Position numbers and translations under genes: made by a program. Positions 17,309 through 25,427 of a DNA stretch of 64,000 bases are shown piece after piece. Numbering within the stretch: the first letter of the stretch is position 1; each line of letters begins with the position of its first letter. A model generated the notes under the pieces. The model saw only the letters and a program-made list of their open reading frames with translations, made no database searches and had not been told where the DNA came from. This DNA comes from Collimonas sp. OK242 (GTDB taxonomy: Bacteria; Pseudomonadota; Gammaproteobacteria; Burkholderiales; Burkholderiaceae_D), in assembly GCF_900107095.1 (NCBI RefSeq), contig NZ_FNOR01000003.1:186001-250000 (forward strand). Direction: 5' to 3'.

Positions 17309-18982
17309 TCAGATCCGACGATTCGCCACCGCCTTGGCGGCTGCCCGATGAGCGCGGATCAACGCCGTTTGCAGTCTGCCAAGGCCGGCCGCCACATCCG
17401 TCCCGGCGTCGAACAGCAACGCTTCAAGGTGATCGCTCAGTATCCGTATCACTGCGTGATAGTGAGGTAGCGCCGGCGCAGGAAATGCCTGAATCTGCTG
17501 CGCCTCTGCCAGTTGCCCGATCACGCCGATGACGCGATTGCGCTGCAATACGTAACGGTCCTCGGCCACCGAATAGCGCGCATTGCCTGCTGCGCCGTGC
17601 AGCACAAAGTATTTCATCAGTTCCGGCGAAGTCAGCGTCTCGATCGCCTTCCACGCGCGCTGCGCGGCGCTGTCGTGGCTGCTGGACGGTATCGCCAGCA
17701 AGGCGCCGCCGAGCGGCGAAACCGGCGTCATGCCGGGCGCAAACGTCGGATGCAACTGCAGACCGATGCGGCCGCCTTTTTGCAATAGCGCATGACTGTC
17801 CAGCATGCCGTGGCGATTCGACCAGCCGTAGCACATCGCGGCTTGCCCGCGCCCGAATATCTGTGCGCTGCGCACCCAGTCGGCACGGCGCAGATGAGCT
17901 GGCGAATACGGAACCAGCGCGCGCAAATATTCGCAGACCCGCCTACCCGCCTCGGTATCGACCGTCAGCAGGCCGGCGTCGGCAGCAAGCGCGCCCTGCG
18001 CCCCAAGAATCTGCAAAAACGTCTCGGCCAGCGGCAGACCCGGCGCGGCGCTCCACGCAATTCCGGCGCGCACCCGACTGGGCCGGTGCAACACGCGAGC
18101 GCATTCGATGACGTCTTCGAAGCAACGCGGCGCCGATAGCCCCTCGGCATCGAACAGGTCTTGCCGGTACCAGAGAAAGTCGAGCGTCGGCTGGATCGGC
18201 ATGCCGTACAGATGTCCCTGGCACCAGCCGGCACGCCATACGGCATCGTAGAAATCGGCGCCGGATACCTGACCGCCCGCTTCCAGCGCTTGCAGATCGA
18301 GCAGCCGCTCGCCGCGACACGATTCCGCCAGCCACGGAAACGGAATAGCGACCAGCAGAGGCGCGGCCGGGTCACGGTTCGTCGACGGCGCCAGGGCGGC
18401 GTCGAGCATCGGCCGATACGTGTCCTGCGGATAGGTCAGAATGCGCAGCCGCATGCCCAGGAAACGCTCAATATCGGCGCGATTCTGCTTGACGATTTCA
18501 AAGACCGGATCGGCATACGCGACCAGCGTCAATTCGACCGCGGCATCAAAACCCGCTGCGGCGGGACGCGGCCATGCGATATCGGCGGCAGGGTTCAGGC
18601 TGGCGGCATTGAAACGGTCCAACGACTGCCGGTCGACAGCATCCACCAGCAGCTGGATGGTTTTCCCGGTGATGCTGTCGAGGCGTTCCAGCAGCAACGC
18701 CGAAGGCGTGACCTGGGCCCGATTGCTGTGCGCCGACATCGGCGGCAGCTGCAGCCATCCTTGCGCCTTCAATCCAAAGATGATCCGGCGCGCGCTGCTG
18801 CGCGGCAGGCCGGAGAGATCGGCGAGCGCGGTGACGGTGAGGTGACGGCCGCTCAGAAAATTCCGCAGCAGCGCGCTGAGAACCGGCCAGGCGTCTTCAA
18901 CCGCTGCGCCGAGTTCGGAACGCAGTATGTCCAGCAGTTTGTCAACGACGCTGATTGCCGCATAGCGGTCAAGTGCATGCAT
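17309..18982 (-). CDS. DNA-binding regulator fused to a solute-binding-protein fold
   Basis: A 557-aa protein without signal peptide or membrane segment. Residues 1-125 look like a winged helix of IclR type: HLTVTALADLSGLPRSSARR at about 47-66 is a helix-turn-helix, followed by a wing. Residues about 150-540 resemble a family 1 extracellular solute-binding protein: LVAYADPVFEIVKQ opening, GHLYGMPIQPTLDFLWYRQD, FGRGQAAMCYGWSNRHGM and a C-terminal helical lobe. The natural reading is a cytosolic regulator that senses a sugar-like ligand with a binding-protein fold. It faces the binding-protein/isomerase/dehydrogenase operon across 199 bp that holds a perfect palindrome (19073-19093). Ligand unknown; the fold call is by pattern only. 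Confidence 0.75.
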   Translation of the reverse strand: MHALDRYAAISVVDKLLDILRSELGAAVEDAWPVLSALLRNFLSGRHLTVTALADLSGLPRSSARRIIFGLKAQGWLQLPPMSAHSNRAQVTPSALLLERLDSITGKTIQLLVDAVDRQSLDRFNAASLNPAADIAWPRPAAAGFDAAVELTLVAYADPVFEIVKQNRADIERFLGMRLRILTYPQDTYRPMLDAALAPSTNRDPAAPLLVAIPFPWLAESCRGERLLDLQALEAGGQVSGADFYDAVWRAGWCQGHLYGMPIQPTLDFLWYRQDLFDAEGLSAPRCFEDVIECARVLHRPSRVRAGIAWSAAPGLPLAETFLQILGAQGALAADAGLLTVDTEAGRRVCEYLRALVPYSPAHLRRADWVRSAQIFGRGQAAMCYGWSNRHGMLDSHALLQKGGRIGLQLHPTFAPGMTPVSPLGGALLAIPSSSHDSAAQRAWKAIETLTSPELMKYFVLHGAAGNARYSVAEDRYVLQRNRVIGVIGQLAEAQQIQAFPAPALPHYHAVIRILSDHLEALLFDAGTDVAAGLGRLQTALIRAHRAAAKAVANRRI

Positions 18983-19072
18983 GGCCGCGCCCCCTCAGAT
19001 GGATGACTTCAGTGCTGCGGATCGGCCCCGTATGCCACCGCAAAAAACACCATAACAGATTGATTTTACTTG

Positions 19073-19093
19073 AAATAACCAGAATGGTTATTT
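19073..19093. promoter_or_regulatory. Palindromic operator candidate between regulator and sugar operon
   Basis: Perfect 8-bp arms AAATAACC and GGTTATTT flank a 5-bp spacer (AGAAT). It is nearly equidistant from the two divergent starts (90 bp from each), as expected for the binding site of a dimeric regulator that controls itself and its neighbours. Confidence 0.65.
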
Positions 19094-19181
19094 TCGGATG
19101 CCGGCTTGCGGATGCTGCTGCCGTAACATGGCTACGCAACAAAGCGCTCATCAAACCAACGAAATCTTCAGGAGACAAAAC

Positions 19182-20201
19182 ATGAGACGAGTAGCCATCC
19201 GGGTTGCGGCCTTCGCTGCCTTTGCGTTCAGCGCGCATGCATTCGCCGCGGAAACCCAGTTTGTATTGATCACGCACGCCCCCGATTCGGACCCGTTCTG
19301 GAACGTGGTCAAGAATGCGATCAAAGATGCCGGACAGGACTTCGGCGTCACAGTGAGTTACCGTAATCCGCCGAACGGAGACCTGGCCGATATGACGCGC
19401 ATCCTGGAGCAGGTCGCGGCGCGCAACTACGATGGCGTCATCACCACCATTCCCGACTTCGACATCGTGCAAGCGCCGATCCGCAAGATCGCCGCGAAAC
19501 ACATTCCGTTCATCACCTTCAATTCTGGCACCGAGCGGCAAAGCGAGGCGCTGGGCGCCTTGCTGCACGTCGGACAACGCGAATACGACGCCGGCATGGC
19601 GGCCGGCGAACTGGCGAAAGCCGCCGGCGTCAAGCGCTTCCTGTGCGTCAACAACAATGTCACCAATCCCGAATCGTTCGAGCGTTGCCGCGGCTTCGGC
19701 GATGCGATCGGCGCCGATTTCAAGCAGTCGACGCTCGACTCCGGCAACGATCCCACCGAGGTCGAGAACCGCGTGTTCGGAACCTTGAGCAAACGCCCGG
19801 ATGTCCAAGCCATCCTCGCGCTCGGCCCGACCTCCGCAGTGCCGTCGCTGCGGGCGGTGCAGCAGCGCCGCCTGACCGGCAAGATCTATTTCGCCACCTT
19901 CGATATGACGCCTGAGATCAACCGCGCCATTGCAAAAGGCACGGTAGCGTTCGCGGTCGACCAACAGCCCTATCTGCAAGGATATATCCCGGTAGCCATG
20001 CTGGCCATCATGAAACGCGACAAGACCCAGGATATCGATCAGACGCGCAAGACGCTGCTGGCGGACGCCAACTTCCAGCGGCGCCTGAAACTGTATGGGC
20101 TGGTCCCGCAATTCGGTCCGCGCCACGTCAGCACCGGCCCCAGCTTCATCACCCGCGACAACGTCGAGCTGGTCGAGAAATACGCGGGCCAGTATCGTTG
20201 A
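19182..20201 (+). CDS. Periplasmic sugar-binding protein, pentose/inositol type, without transporter
   Basis: A 339-aa periplasmic binding protein of the PBP1 (RbsB-like) fold. ATG 19182 follows AGGAGACAAAAC and gives a clean Sec signal peptide (MRRVAIRVAAFAAFAFSAHA, cleaved near AFAAE). The mature protein starts QFVLITHAPDSDPFWNVV, typical of sugar ABC binding proteins. FATFDMTPEINRAI and FAVDQQPYLQGYIPV are the usual C-lobe motifs. There is no permease or ATPase gene nearby. It is followed by hydroxypyruvate-isomerase-like and dehydrogenase genes. It may serve a transporter encoded elsewhere. The ligand cannot be named; inositol or a related polyol is plausible from the context. Confidence 0.9.
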   Translation: MRRVAIRVAAFAAFAFSAHAFAAETQFVLITHAPDSDPFWNVVKNAIKDAGQDFGVTVSYRNPPNGDLADMTRILEQVAARNYDGVITTIPDFDIVQAPIRKIAAKHIPFITFNSGTERQSEALGALLHVGQREYDAGMAAGELAKAAGVKRFLCVNNNVTNPESFERCRGFGDAIGADFKQSTLDSGNDPTEVENRVFGTLSKRPDVQAILALGPTSAVPSLRAVQQRRLTGKIYFATFDMTPEINRAIAKGTVAFAVDQQPYLQGYIPVAMLAIMKRDKTQDIDQTRKTLLADANFQRRLKLYGLVPQFGPRHVSTGPSFITRDNVELVEKYAGQYR

Positions 20202-20304
20202 TTCATCGCTGATTCCCTCCTACCTGGGCTGCGCTGACTGCACGCCGCCATTGCGGCGCGCAGCCACGCGACATCGTTGCCGTGATTTAACTTGGAGATC
20301 CATC

Positions 20305-21102
20305 ATGTTTCAATTAGCGATATGCGCCGAAATGGTCTTTCGGGATTTGCCGTTCGTCGATCGGGTTCGAAAAATCCATGACTTAGGCTTTCAAGTCGAA
20401 ATCTGGGACTGGACCCGGCACGACATCGACGCTCTGGCGCGCAGCGGCGCCTGCTTTTCGTCGATGACCGGTTATATCGAAGGCGATCTGATCACCGGCG
20501 CAGGCGCGGATGCATTGCTGCGCACAGCCGCACAATCGATCGAAGTCGCCCGCCGGCTCGGCTGCCCGCGCCTCAATTTGCACGGCACCGGCCTCGACGC
20601 CGAGGGATTGCCTGTCCGGCCGGCGGCAATAGTGTCCGGCCCCATGTGGCTGGCGGCGCAACGCACGCTGACACGCATCGCCGAGCTGGGGCAACGCGCA
20701 GGCCTGGTGTTCTGCCTCGAAAACCTGAACACCGAGGTCGATCATCCGGGAGTGCCGTTCGCCCGCGCAGCGGACACGCTGGCGCTGGTCAGCGCGGTCG
20801 ACAGCCCGCATCTGCGGCTCAATCTCGACCTTTATCACGCCCAGATCGGCGAAGGCAATCTGATCGAACTGCTGCGGCGCGCACTGCCGTATATCGGCGA
20901 GATTCAAGTGGCCGACGTCCCTGGACGATGCGAACCAGGCACCGGCGAGATCAACTTTCCGGCCATCGCCCGGGTGCTGGCGAGCGCCGGCTATCGCGGC
21001 ACTGTCGGCCTTGAGGCGTGGGCCAGCGGCGGCAGCGAACTGGCGTTGCAGCGCTTTCGTGACGCCTTCACCGTTAACGCCGCCGCAGTGGCAGCGCGCT
21101 AA
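20305..21102 (+). CDS. Hydroxypyruvate isomerase-like TIM-barrel protein
   Basis: A 265-aa protein of the xylose-isomerase-like TIM barrel superfamily, most like Hyi. MFQLAICAEMVFRDLPFVDRV is the family N-terminus, LVFCLENLNTEVDHPG carries a metal-ligand Glu, LRLNLDLYHAQIGEGNL the next Asp/His ligands, and TVGLEAWASGGSE closes the barrel. ATG 20305 is chosen because GGAGATC lies just upstream and homology begins there; the open frame reaches further 5'. Hyi interconverts hydroxypyruvate and tartronate semialdehyde, but relatives act on other 2-keto sugars. It is the middle gene of the operon. Confidence 0.82.
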   Translation: MFQLAICAEMVFRDLPFVDRVRKIHDLGFQVEIWDWTRHDIDALARSGACFSSMTGYIEGDLITGAGADALLRTAAQSIEVARRLGCPRLNLHGTGLDAEGLPVRPAAIVSGPMWLAAQRTLTRIAELGQRAGLVFCLENLNTEVDHPGVPFARAADTLALVSAVDSPHLRLNLDLYHAQIGEGNLIELLRRALPYIGEIQVADVPGRCEPGTGEINFPAIARVLASAGYRGTVGLEAWASGGSELALQRFRDAFTVNAAAVAAR

Positions 21103-21160
21103 CCGGCAAGCGCTCATCCCGCACTATCAATTTCAACCAGCTTCACCACAGGAAATTAAA

Positions 21161-22186
21161 ATGAATCCAGATAAAACAGTCAAGATCGGCCTGATCGGCG
21201 CCGGCGCTATCGGTTCTTTCCACGGCGAGAGTATCGCACGCCGGGTGCATGGCGCGCAGCTCGCCGCGATCGCCGATCCGGCGGCGGAGGCTGCCCAGCG
21301 TCTTGCGGAGCGCCTGCATTGCGCCAGTGCGACCACGGATGCCCGCCAGATCATTGCCGATCCCGCGATCGACGCCGTCATCATCGCCACCCCGGCGCGG
21401 TTTCACAGCGAGCTCATCGTCATGGCGGCAGAGGCCGGCAAAGCCGTGTTCTGCGAAAAGCCGATGGCGCTCACGATCGCAGAAGCCGATCGGGCGATCG
21501 CCGCTGCGCGCGCAGCCAAGGTGCCGTTGCAGGTCGGCTTCAATCGCCGCTACGACAAAGCCTGGTCCGAAGCGCAGCGCAGCGTCGCCGCCGGCGCGCT
21601 GGGAACGCCGCAATTGCTGCGCTCGCTGACGCGCGACCCCGGACTGGCCGATCCAGCGCGCGTGCCGCCATGGGCAATCTTTCTGGAAACGCTGATTCAC
21701 GATTTCGATACGCTGCGCTTCTTCAACCCCGGCTCAGAGGTGGTCGAAGTCTACGCCATCGCCGACGCACTGGTGCGGCCTGACTTCAAATCGCGCGGCC
21801 TGCTCGATACCGCTCTGGTCAGCCTGCGCTTCGACAACGGCGCAATGGCCTGCGCCGAGGCGAACTTCCAGGCGGCCTACGGCTACGATGTCCGCGGCGA
21901 GGTGTTCGGCTCAGGGGGCATGATAAAGATGGGGGACGTGCGCTGCTCGAATGCAACGCACTTTGGTGCAAACGGGATAAACAGCCCCACCACGCGGCTC
22001 AACACTGATCTGTTTCACGATGCCTACACGGCCCAACTGGCCGAATTCGTCGAAACGATCCACTCGGGCCAAGTGCGCGGGCCAACGGGCGAGGCTGCGC
22101 GGGCCGCACTCGCCATCGCGCTTGCGTGCATTCGCTCGGTCGCTGAAGCGCGACCGGTCCGGCTGACGGAGGTATTGCCCGCTTGA
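21161..22186 (+). CDS. Gfo/Idh/MocA family oxidoreductase, inositol 2-dehydrogenase-like
   Basis: A 341-aa NAD(P)-dependent dehydrogenase. The N-terminal Rossmann motif is IGLIGAGAIGSFHGESI, the EKP motif is in VFCEKPMAL, and the catalytic region is ETLIHDFDTLRFF with the conserved Asp/His. The sequence most resembles IolG-type inositol 2-dehydrogenases, although the family also oxidises other sugars and polyols. ATG 21161 has AGGAAATT upstream. It lies 58 bp after the isomerase-like gene and ends the operon, convergent with the MFS gene. Confidence 0.85.
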   Translation: MNPDKTVKIGLIGAGAIGSFHGESIARRVHGAQLAAIADPAAEAAQRLAERLHCASATTDARQIIADPAIDAVIIATPARFHSELIVMAAEAGKAVFCEKPMALTIAEADRAIAAARAAKVPLQVGFNRRYDKAWSEAQRSVAAGALGTPQLLRSLTRDPGLADPARVPPWAIFLETLIHDFDTLRFFNPGSEVVEVYAIADALVRPDFKSRGLLDTALVSLRFDNGAMACAEANFQAAYGYDVRGEVFGSGGMIKMGDVRCSNATHFGANGINSPTTRLNTDLFHDAYTAQLAEFVETIHSGQVRGPTGEAARAALAIALACIRSVAEARPVRLTEVLPA

Positions 22187-22217
22187 CGGCGACAGTACCT
22201 TTGCTGACCCCGCGCAG

Positions 22218-22233
22218 GCGTTGTGAGCAACGC
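22218..22233. terminator. Short hairpin at convergent gene ends
   Basis: GCGTTG and CAACGC pair around a TGAG loop between the dehydrogenase stop and the MFS stop. There is no T-run, so it is only terminator-like. Confidence 0.3.
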
Positions 22234-23621
22234 TAAGCCGGCTTATGCCCGGTCAATGCCGCGCCGGCATTCAAAGGCAAGCGCCGGGTCACTGGAATCG
22301 AGGCCATCGAAAACAGGCCGATGACGATGAAGGCCGGCCAGAAATCTCCGGCTACAATGGTCACATGGCCTTGCAGGCGGCTCGACAGATGTACCGCCAG
22401 ACCGCCGATGGTCACTCCCAAACCCAAAGAAATCTGCTGCACCACGCTGGCCAGGCTGGTGGCGCGGCTGACGTCGGCGCTATCCAGGTCGGCATAAGCC
22501 ATGGTGTTGAGGCAAGTGAACTGCATGGAAGGGAAAAATCCGCCCAGCAGTACCACCGCCATCATCACCAGATAGGGCGTGGCCGGTGTGAATAAACCAT
22601 AGGACGCCAGCGCCAGTCCGGCCAGCAGCGCGTTCCAGATCAGCACCGAGCGGAAGCCGTAACGGCGCAGGACCGAAGTACCGATGGCTTTCATGAAGAT
22701 CGCACCAAAGGCCGAGGCGCAAGTGATGGTGCCGGCGTGAAAGGCATTCATGCCAAAGCCGACCTGCAAAGTCAGCGGCAACAGGAACGGCACCGCTCCC
22801 AGCCCGATACGGAACAGTGAACCGCCCAGTACGCTGGCGCGGAAAGTCGGTATCCGCAGCAGGCGCAGATCCAGCAGCGGGAACGGTTCGCGCCGCGCAT
22901 GCAGCAAATAGGCGTATAAGGTCAAGCCGCCCAGCACACACATGGCGAATGCCCATTCCGACGCCAGCAGCTCGCCATCGATCATCGACAAACCCAGCAT
23001 CAGCAGCGTGCTGCCGACTGCCGACAGGACAAAACCCTTCATGTCCAGCGGCTGCAAATCGTCGGAGCGGTAGTTCTCGATATAGCGGCTGGCCAGGTAC
23101 ATGCCGAGAATGCTGATAGGGACATTAATCAGGAAAATCCAGCGCCAATGGAAATAAGTCGTGATGAAACCGCCCAGCGGCGGACCGATCACCGGCCCCA
23201 GTTGCGAGGGAATGGTCAGATAACTGATGGCTTTGACCAGTTCGGTACGCGGTACCGCGCGAAAAATCACGATACGCCCGACCGGCACCATCATGGCGCC
23301 GCCTATGCCTTGCAAAAAGCGCGCAGCGACAAATGCCGCCAGCGAGCTCGATGCTGCGCACATCAGCGAACCCGCCAGGAACACCATGATGGCGGAACGG
23401 AATACGGTACGCGCACCGAAGCGGTCGGCGACCCAGCCGCTGATCGGGATGAACACGCCGAGTCCGACCACGTATGAAGTCAACGCCAGCTTAAGAGTAA
23501 GGGGATCTTGTCCGAGGTCGCGCGCCAGTACTGGCAGCGAGGTAGCAATCACCGTCGCGTCCATGTTTTCCATGAACAACGCACAAGCGACAATAAGCGG
23601 AATGAGAAGAGTACGTTGCAC
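22233..23621 (-). CDS. MFS multidrug exporter, DHA2 (14-helix) type
   Basis: A drug:H+ antiporter of the EmrB/QacA group, inner membrane. The first helix carries MDATVIATSLPVLARDLG, the motif D1-like signature of DHA2. GWVADRFGARTVF is motif A and LGPVIGPPLGGF is motif C. The frame is open to a TTG at 23645, but that codon lies in the T-run of a hairpin (23648-23677). GTG 23621 (462 aa) gives the usual short N-terminus before helix 1 and is preferred, though no Shine-Dalgarno is visible at either. There is no EmrA-type adaptor next to it. Substrate unknown. Confidence 0.85.
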   Translation of the reverse strand: MQRTLLIPLIVACALFMENMDATVIATSLPVLARDLGQDPLTLKLALTSYVVGLGVFIPISGWVADRFGARTVFRSAIMVFLAGSLMCAASSSLAAFVAARFLQGIGGAMMVPVGRIVIFRAVPRTELVKAISYLTIPSQLGPVIGPPLGGFITTYFHWRWIFLINVPISILGMYLASRYIENYRSDDLQPLDMKGFVLSAVGSTLLMLGLSMIDGELLASEWAFAMCVLGGLTLYAYLLHARREPFPLLDLRLLRIPTFRASVLGGSLFRIGLGAVPFLLPLTLQVGFGMNAFHAGTITCASAFGAIFMKAIGTSVLRRYGFRSVLIWNALLAGLALASYGLFTPATPYLVMMAVVLLGGFFPSMQFTCLNTMAYADLDSADVSRATSLASVVQQISLGLGVTIGGLAVHLSSRLQGHVTIVAGDFWPAFIVIGLFSMASIPVTRRLPLNAGAALTGHKPA

Positions 23622-23640
23622 TGCCGACGACCGTAAGGTA

Positions 23641-23677
23641 AACAAAAAGACAGATGCACGCAGTGTTGCATCTGTCT
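23641..23677 (-). terminator. Hairpin with T-run just before the MFS gene
   Basis: On the minus strand, AGACAGATGCA and TGCATCTGTCT are perfect 11-bp arms around an 8-nt loop, followed by TTTTGTTT. It has the form of an intrinsic terminator for the upstream NTF2-like gene. It ends at or just before the MFS start, so it could also act as an attenuator. Confidence 0.7.
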
Positions 23678-23757
23678 GCCCGACAGTTTACACCTAATCC
23701 TGAAATCTGGCAGGACGTACGCTAGCCACCGGTTCAGCACACTGAAATTGTGCGGCT

Positions 23758-24126
23758 TCAGGCCAGTTTGCGTTGCCCCGGGTCGTAGTAAAACTGCTCC
23801 TCAACAATTTTGTCGCCATGCCAAAGCTGCCAGGCAATTTCGTCTTGCCGGAAACTGCGGCCATCATGGGCCACAATTTCAAACAACCAGTTGATGGCAA
23901 CCCGATCGCCGTCGATCAGGAAAGATTTTGCTGCCAGGGTGCGGATTTCCTTGAAAGCCGCCAGCGCTTTTTCCTCGCCCGCCACCAGCGACTGCATTCC
24001 TTTGCGCGCTGGCTCCTGGTTTTCCTGCATGGATGCATCTTCAGTATAGAATTCCCGGATCGCTTCTACATACTTGCCTTGCACAACCAGCGCGATGAAG
24101 CTCTCAACATGTTCTCGACTTGGCAT
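23758..24126 (-). CDS. NTF2/SnoaL-like small protein
   Basis: A 122-aa cytosolic protein with the cone-fold pattern of the SnoaL/NTF2-like group: an N-terminal helix pair (HVESFIALVVQGKYVEAIREFY), then FLIDGDRVAINWLFEI and IAWQLWHGDKIVEEQFYYD. Family members are small enzymes or ligand-binding proteins of very varied function, so none is assigned. It is 62 bp after the cupin gene on the same strand. Confidence 0.8.
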   Translation of the reverse strand: MPSREHVESFIALVVQGKYVEAIREFYTEDASMQENQEPARKGMQSLVAGEEKALAAFKEIRTLAAKSFLIDGDRVAINWLFEIVAHDGRSFRQDEIAWQLWHGDKIVEEQFYYDPGQRKLA

Positions 24127-24188
24127 GGAATGGTCCTGTAGTGAAATAGATAGGAATTAAACTATACCCCGCAAAACCATACCTCGCT

Positions 24189-24701
24189 TCAGAACGGCCC
24201 GTTGGACTTGCGCAATTTATCCGGCAATCCGTCATGCGGGCCGAGCGGCTGCTTCGGCGCGTCCAGCCAAAGCTGCTCGCCAATCTGTGCATTGCGCTCC
24301 GCATGCAGGGCGTAATAAACCTGGTTGTCGGCGCGGAAGCGGTCGCCCACCACCAGCAGACGTACATCGGTTTCGGTATTGTTGATGAAGGTATGCGCGA
24401 GGCCGGTGCCGGGCGCAAAGCCGACGCCGTCGCCGGGCGCCAGCCGGTGCAGATGGCCATCCAGCCACACATCCGGCGTACCATCAATGACGTAGACGAA
24501 TTCCTCTTCCGTCTTCTCCGCATGCGGCCAGGAAGTGCGGCGCCCGGGAGGCAACAGCTCGTGATGGATGCCAAGCCGAGTCAGGCCGAATACGCGGCCG
24601 AACGGCGAACCTATCGCCATCAGCTCGGCGCTGCCGGGATAGCTGGAGTTATCCGCACCCTGAATCTCCTGCCAGTGTTTGATGCATTCCGGTCTGTTCA
24701 T
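24189..24701 (-). CDS. Cupin-domain protein
   Basis: A 170-aa protein with a single cupin barrel. The first metal motif is recognisable in WPHAEKTEEEFVYVIDGTPDV and the second in GLAHTFINNTETDVRLLVV. The last 40 residues are a non-cupin tail. The substrate is unknown. It starts 24 bp after the kdpE stop on the same strand with no terminator between, so it may be read through from kdpDE. Confidence 0.85.
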   Translation of the reverse strand: MNRPECIKHWQEIQGADNSSYPGSAELMAIGSPFGRVFGLTRLGIHHELLPPGRRTSWPHAEKTEEEFVYVIDGTPDVWLDGHLHRLAPGDGVGFAPGTGLAHTFINNTETDVRLLVVGDRFRADNQVYYALHAERNAQIGEQLWLDAPKQPLGPHDGLPDKLRKSNGPF

Positions 24702-24725
24702 TACCGCCCTCTAACTAGCTTGTCT

Positions 24726-25427
24726 TTAATGTGAAAGCAGGATCCGATAGCCGACCGCGGTTTCGGTCAGCAAATATTTGGGCTGGGCCGGATCGTCTTC
24801 CAGTTTCTGCCGCAAGTGTCCCATATAAATCCGCAGATAGTGGCCGCTCTCGGAATGGGATGGGCCCCATACCTCCTTCAGCAATTGCGGATTGGTTACC
24901 ACCCGTCCGGCGTTGGCTACCAGCACGGATAGCAAGCGATACTCGGTCGGCGTCAGATGCACCTGCTGCTGCGCCTTGGTGACCAGCCGTGCTTGCAGGT
25001 CGAGCGTGACATCGCCGAAACGGATCAGGCCATCATCGCCGGCCAGCGGCTGGTGTTGGCGCCGCAGCGTGGCGCGTACCCGCGCCAGCAGTTCGCCGAC
25101 GCCAAACGGCTTGCTCAGATAGTCGTCGGCGCCGGCATCCAGCGCTTTGATCTTGTCTGTCTCGTTGACCCGTGCCGATAACACGATGATAGGCACACGC
25201 GACCATTTCCTGACATCCTTGATGAAATCGACGCCGTCGCCGTCCGGCAGCCCGAGATCGAGAATCACCAGGTTCGGCTTGCGTGTGCCGCAATCGATCA
25301 GGCCACGCTGCATGGTCTCTGCTTCAAACACCTGCCAGCTTTCGCTCTCCAGGGCGGTGCGCACAAAACGCCGGATCTGCGGTTCGTCTTCAACCAGCAG
25401 TGCTATGGGTGTCGGTTGCATCGTCAT
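24726..25427 (-). CDS. kdpE: Response regulator KdpE
   Basis: An OmpR-type response regulator for the kdp potassium uptake operon. The 233-aa protein has the receiver domain (acidic pair in LLVEDEPQIR, phospho-Asp in LVILDLGLPDGDG, Lys in KPFGVGELLARV) and a C-terminal winged helix (LTPTEYRLLSVLVANAGRVV). Its start overlaps the kdpD stop by four bases (ATGA). The likely target is the T-rich site at 34190-34223 upstream of the kdp structural genes. Confidence 0.96.
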   Translation of the reverse strand: MTMQPTPIALLVEDEPQIRRFVRTALESESWQVFEAETMQRGLIDCGTRKPNLVILDLGLPDGDGVDFIKDVRKWSRVPIIVLSARVNETDKIKALDAGADDYLSKPFGVGELLARVRATLRRQHQPLAGDDGLIRFGDVTLDLQARLVTKAQQQVHLTPTEYRLLSVLVANAGRVVTNPQLLKEVWGPSHSESGHYLRIYMGHLRQKLEDDPAQPKYLLTETAVGYRILLSH

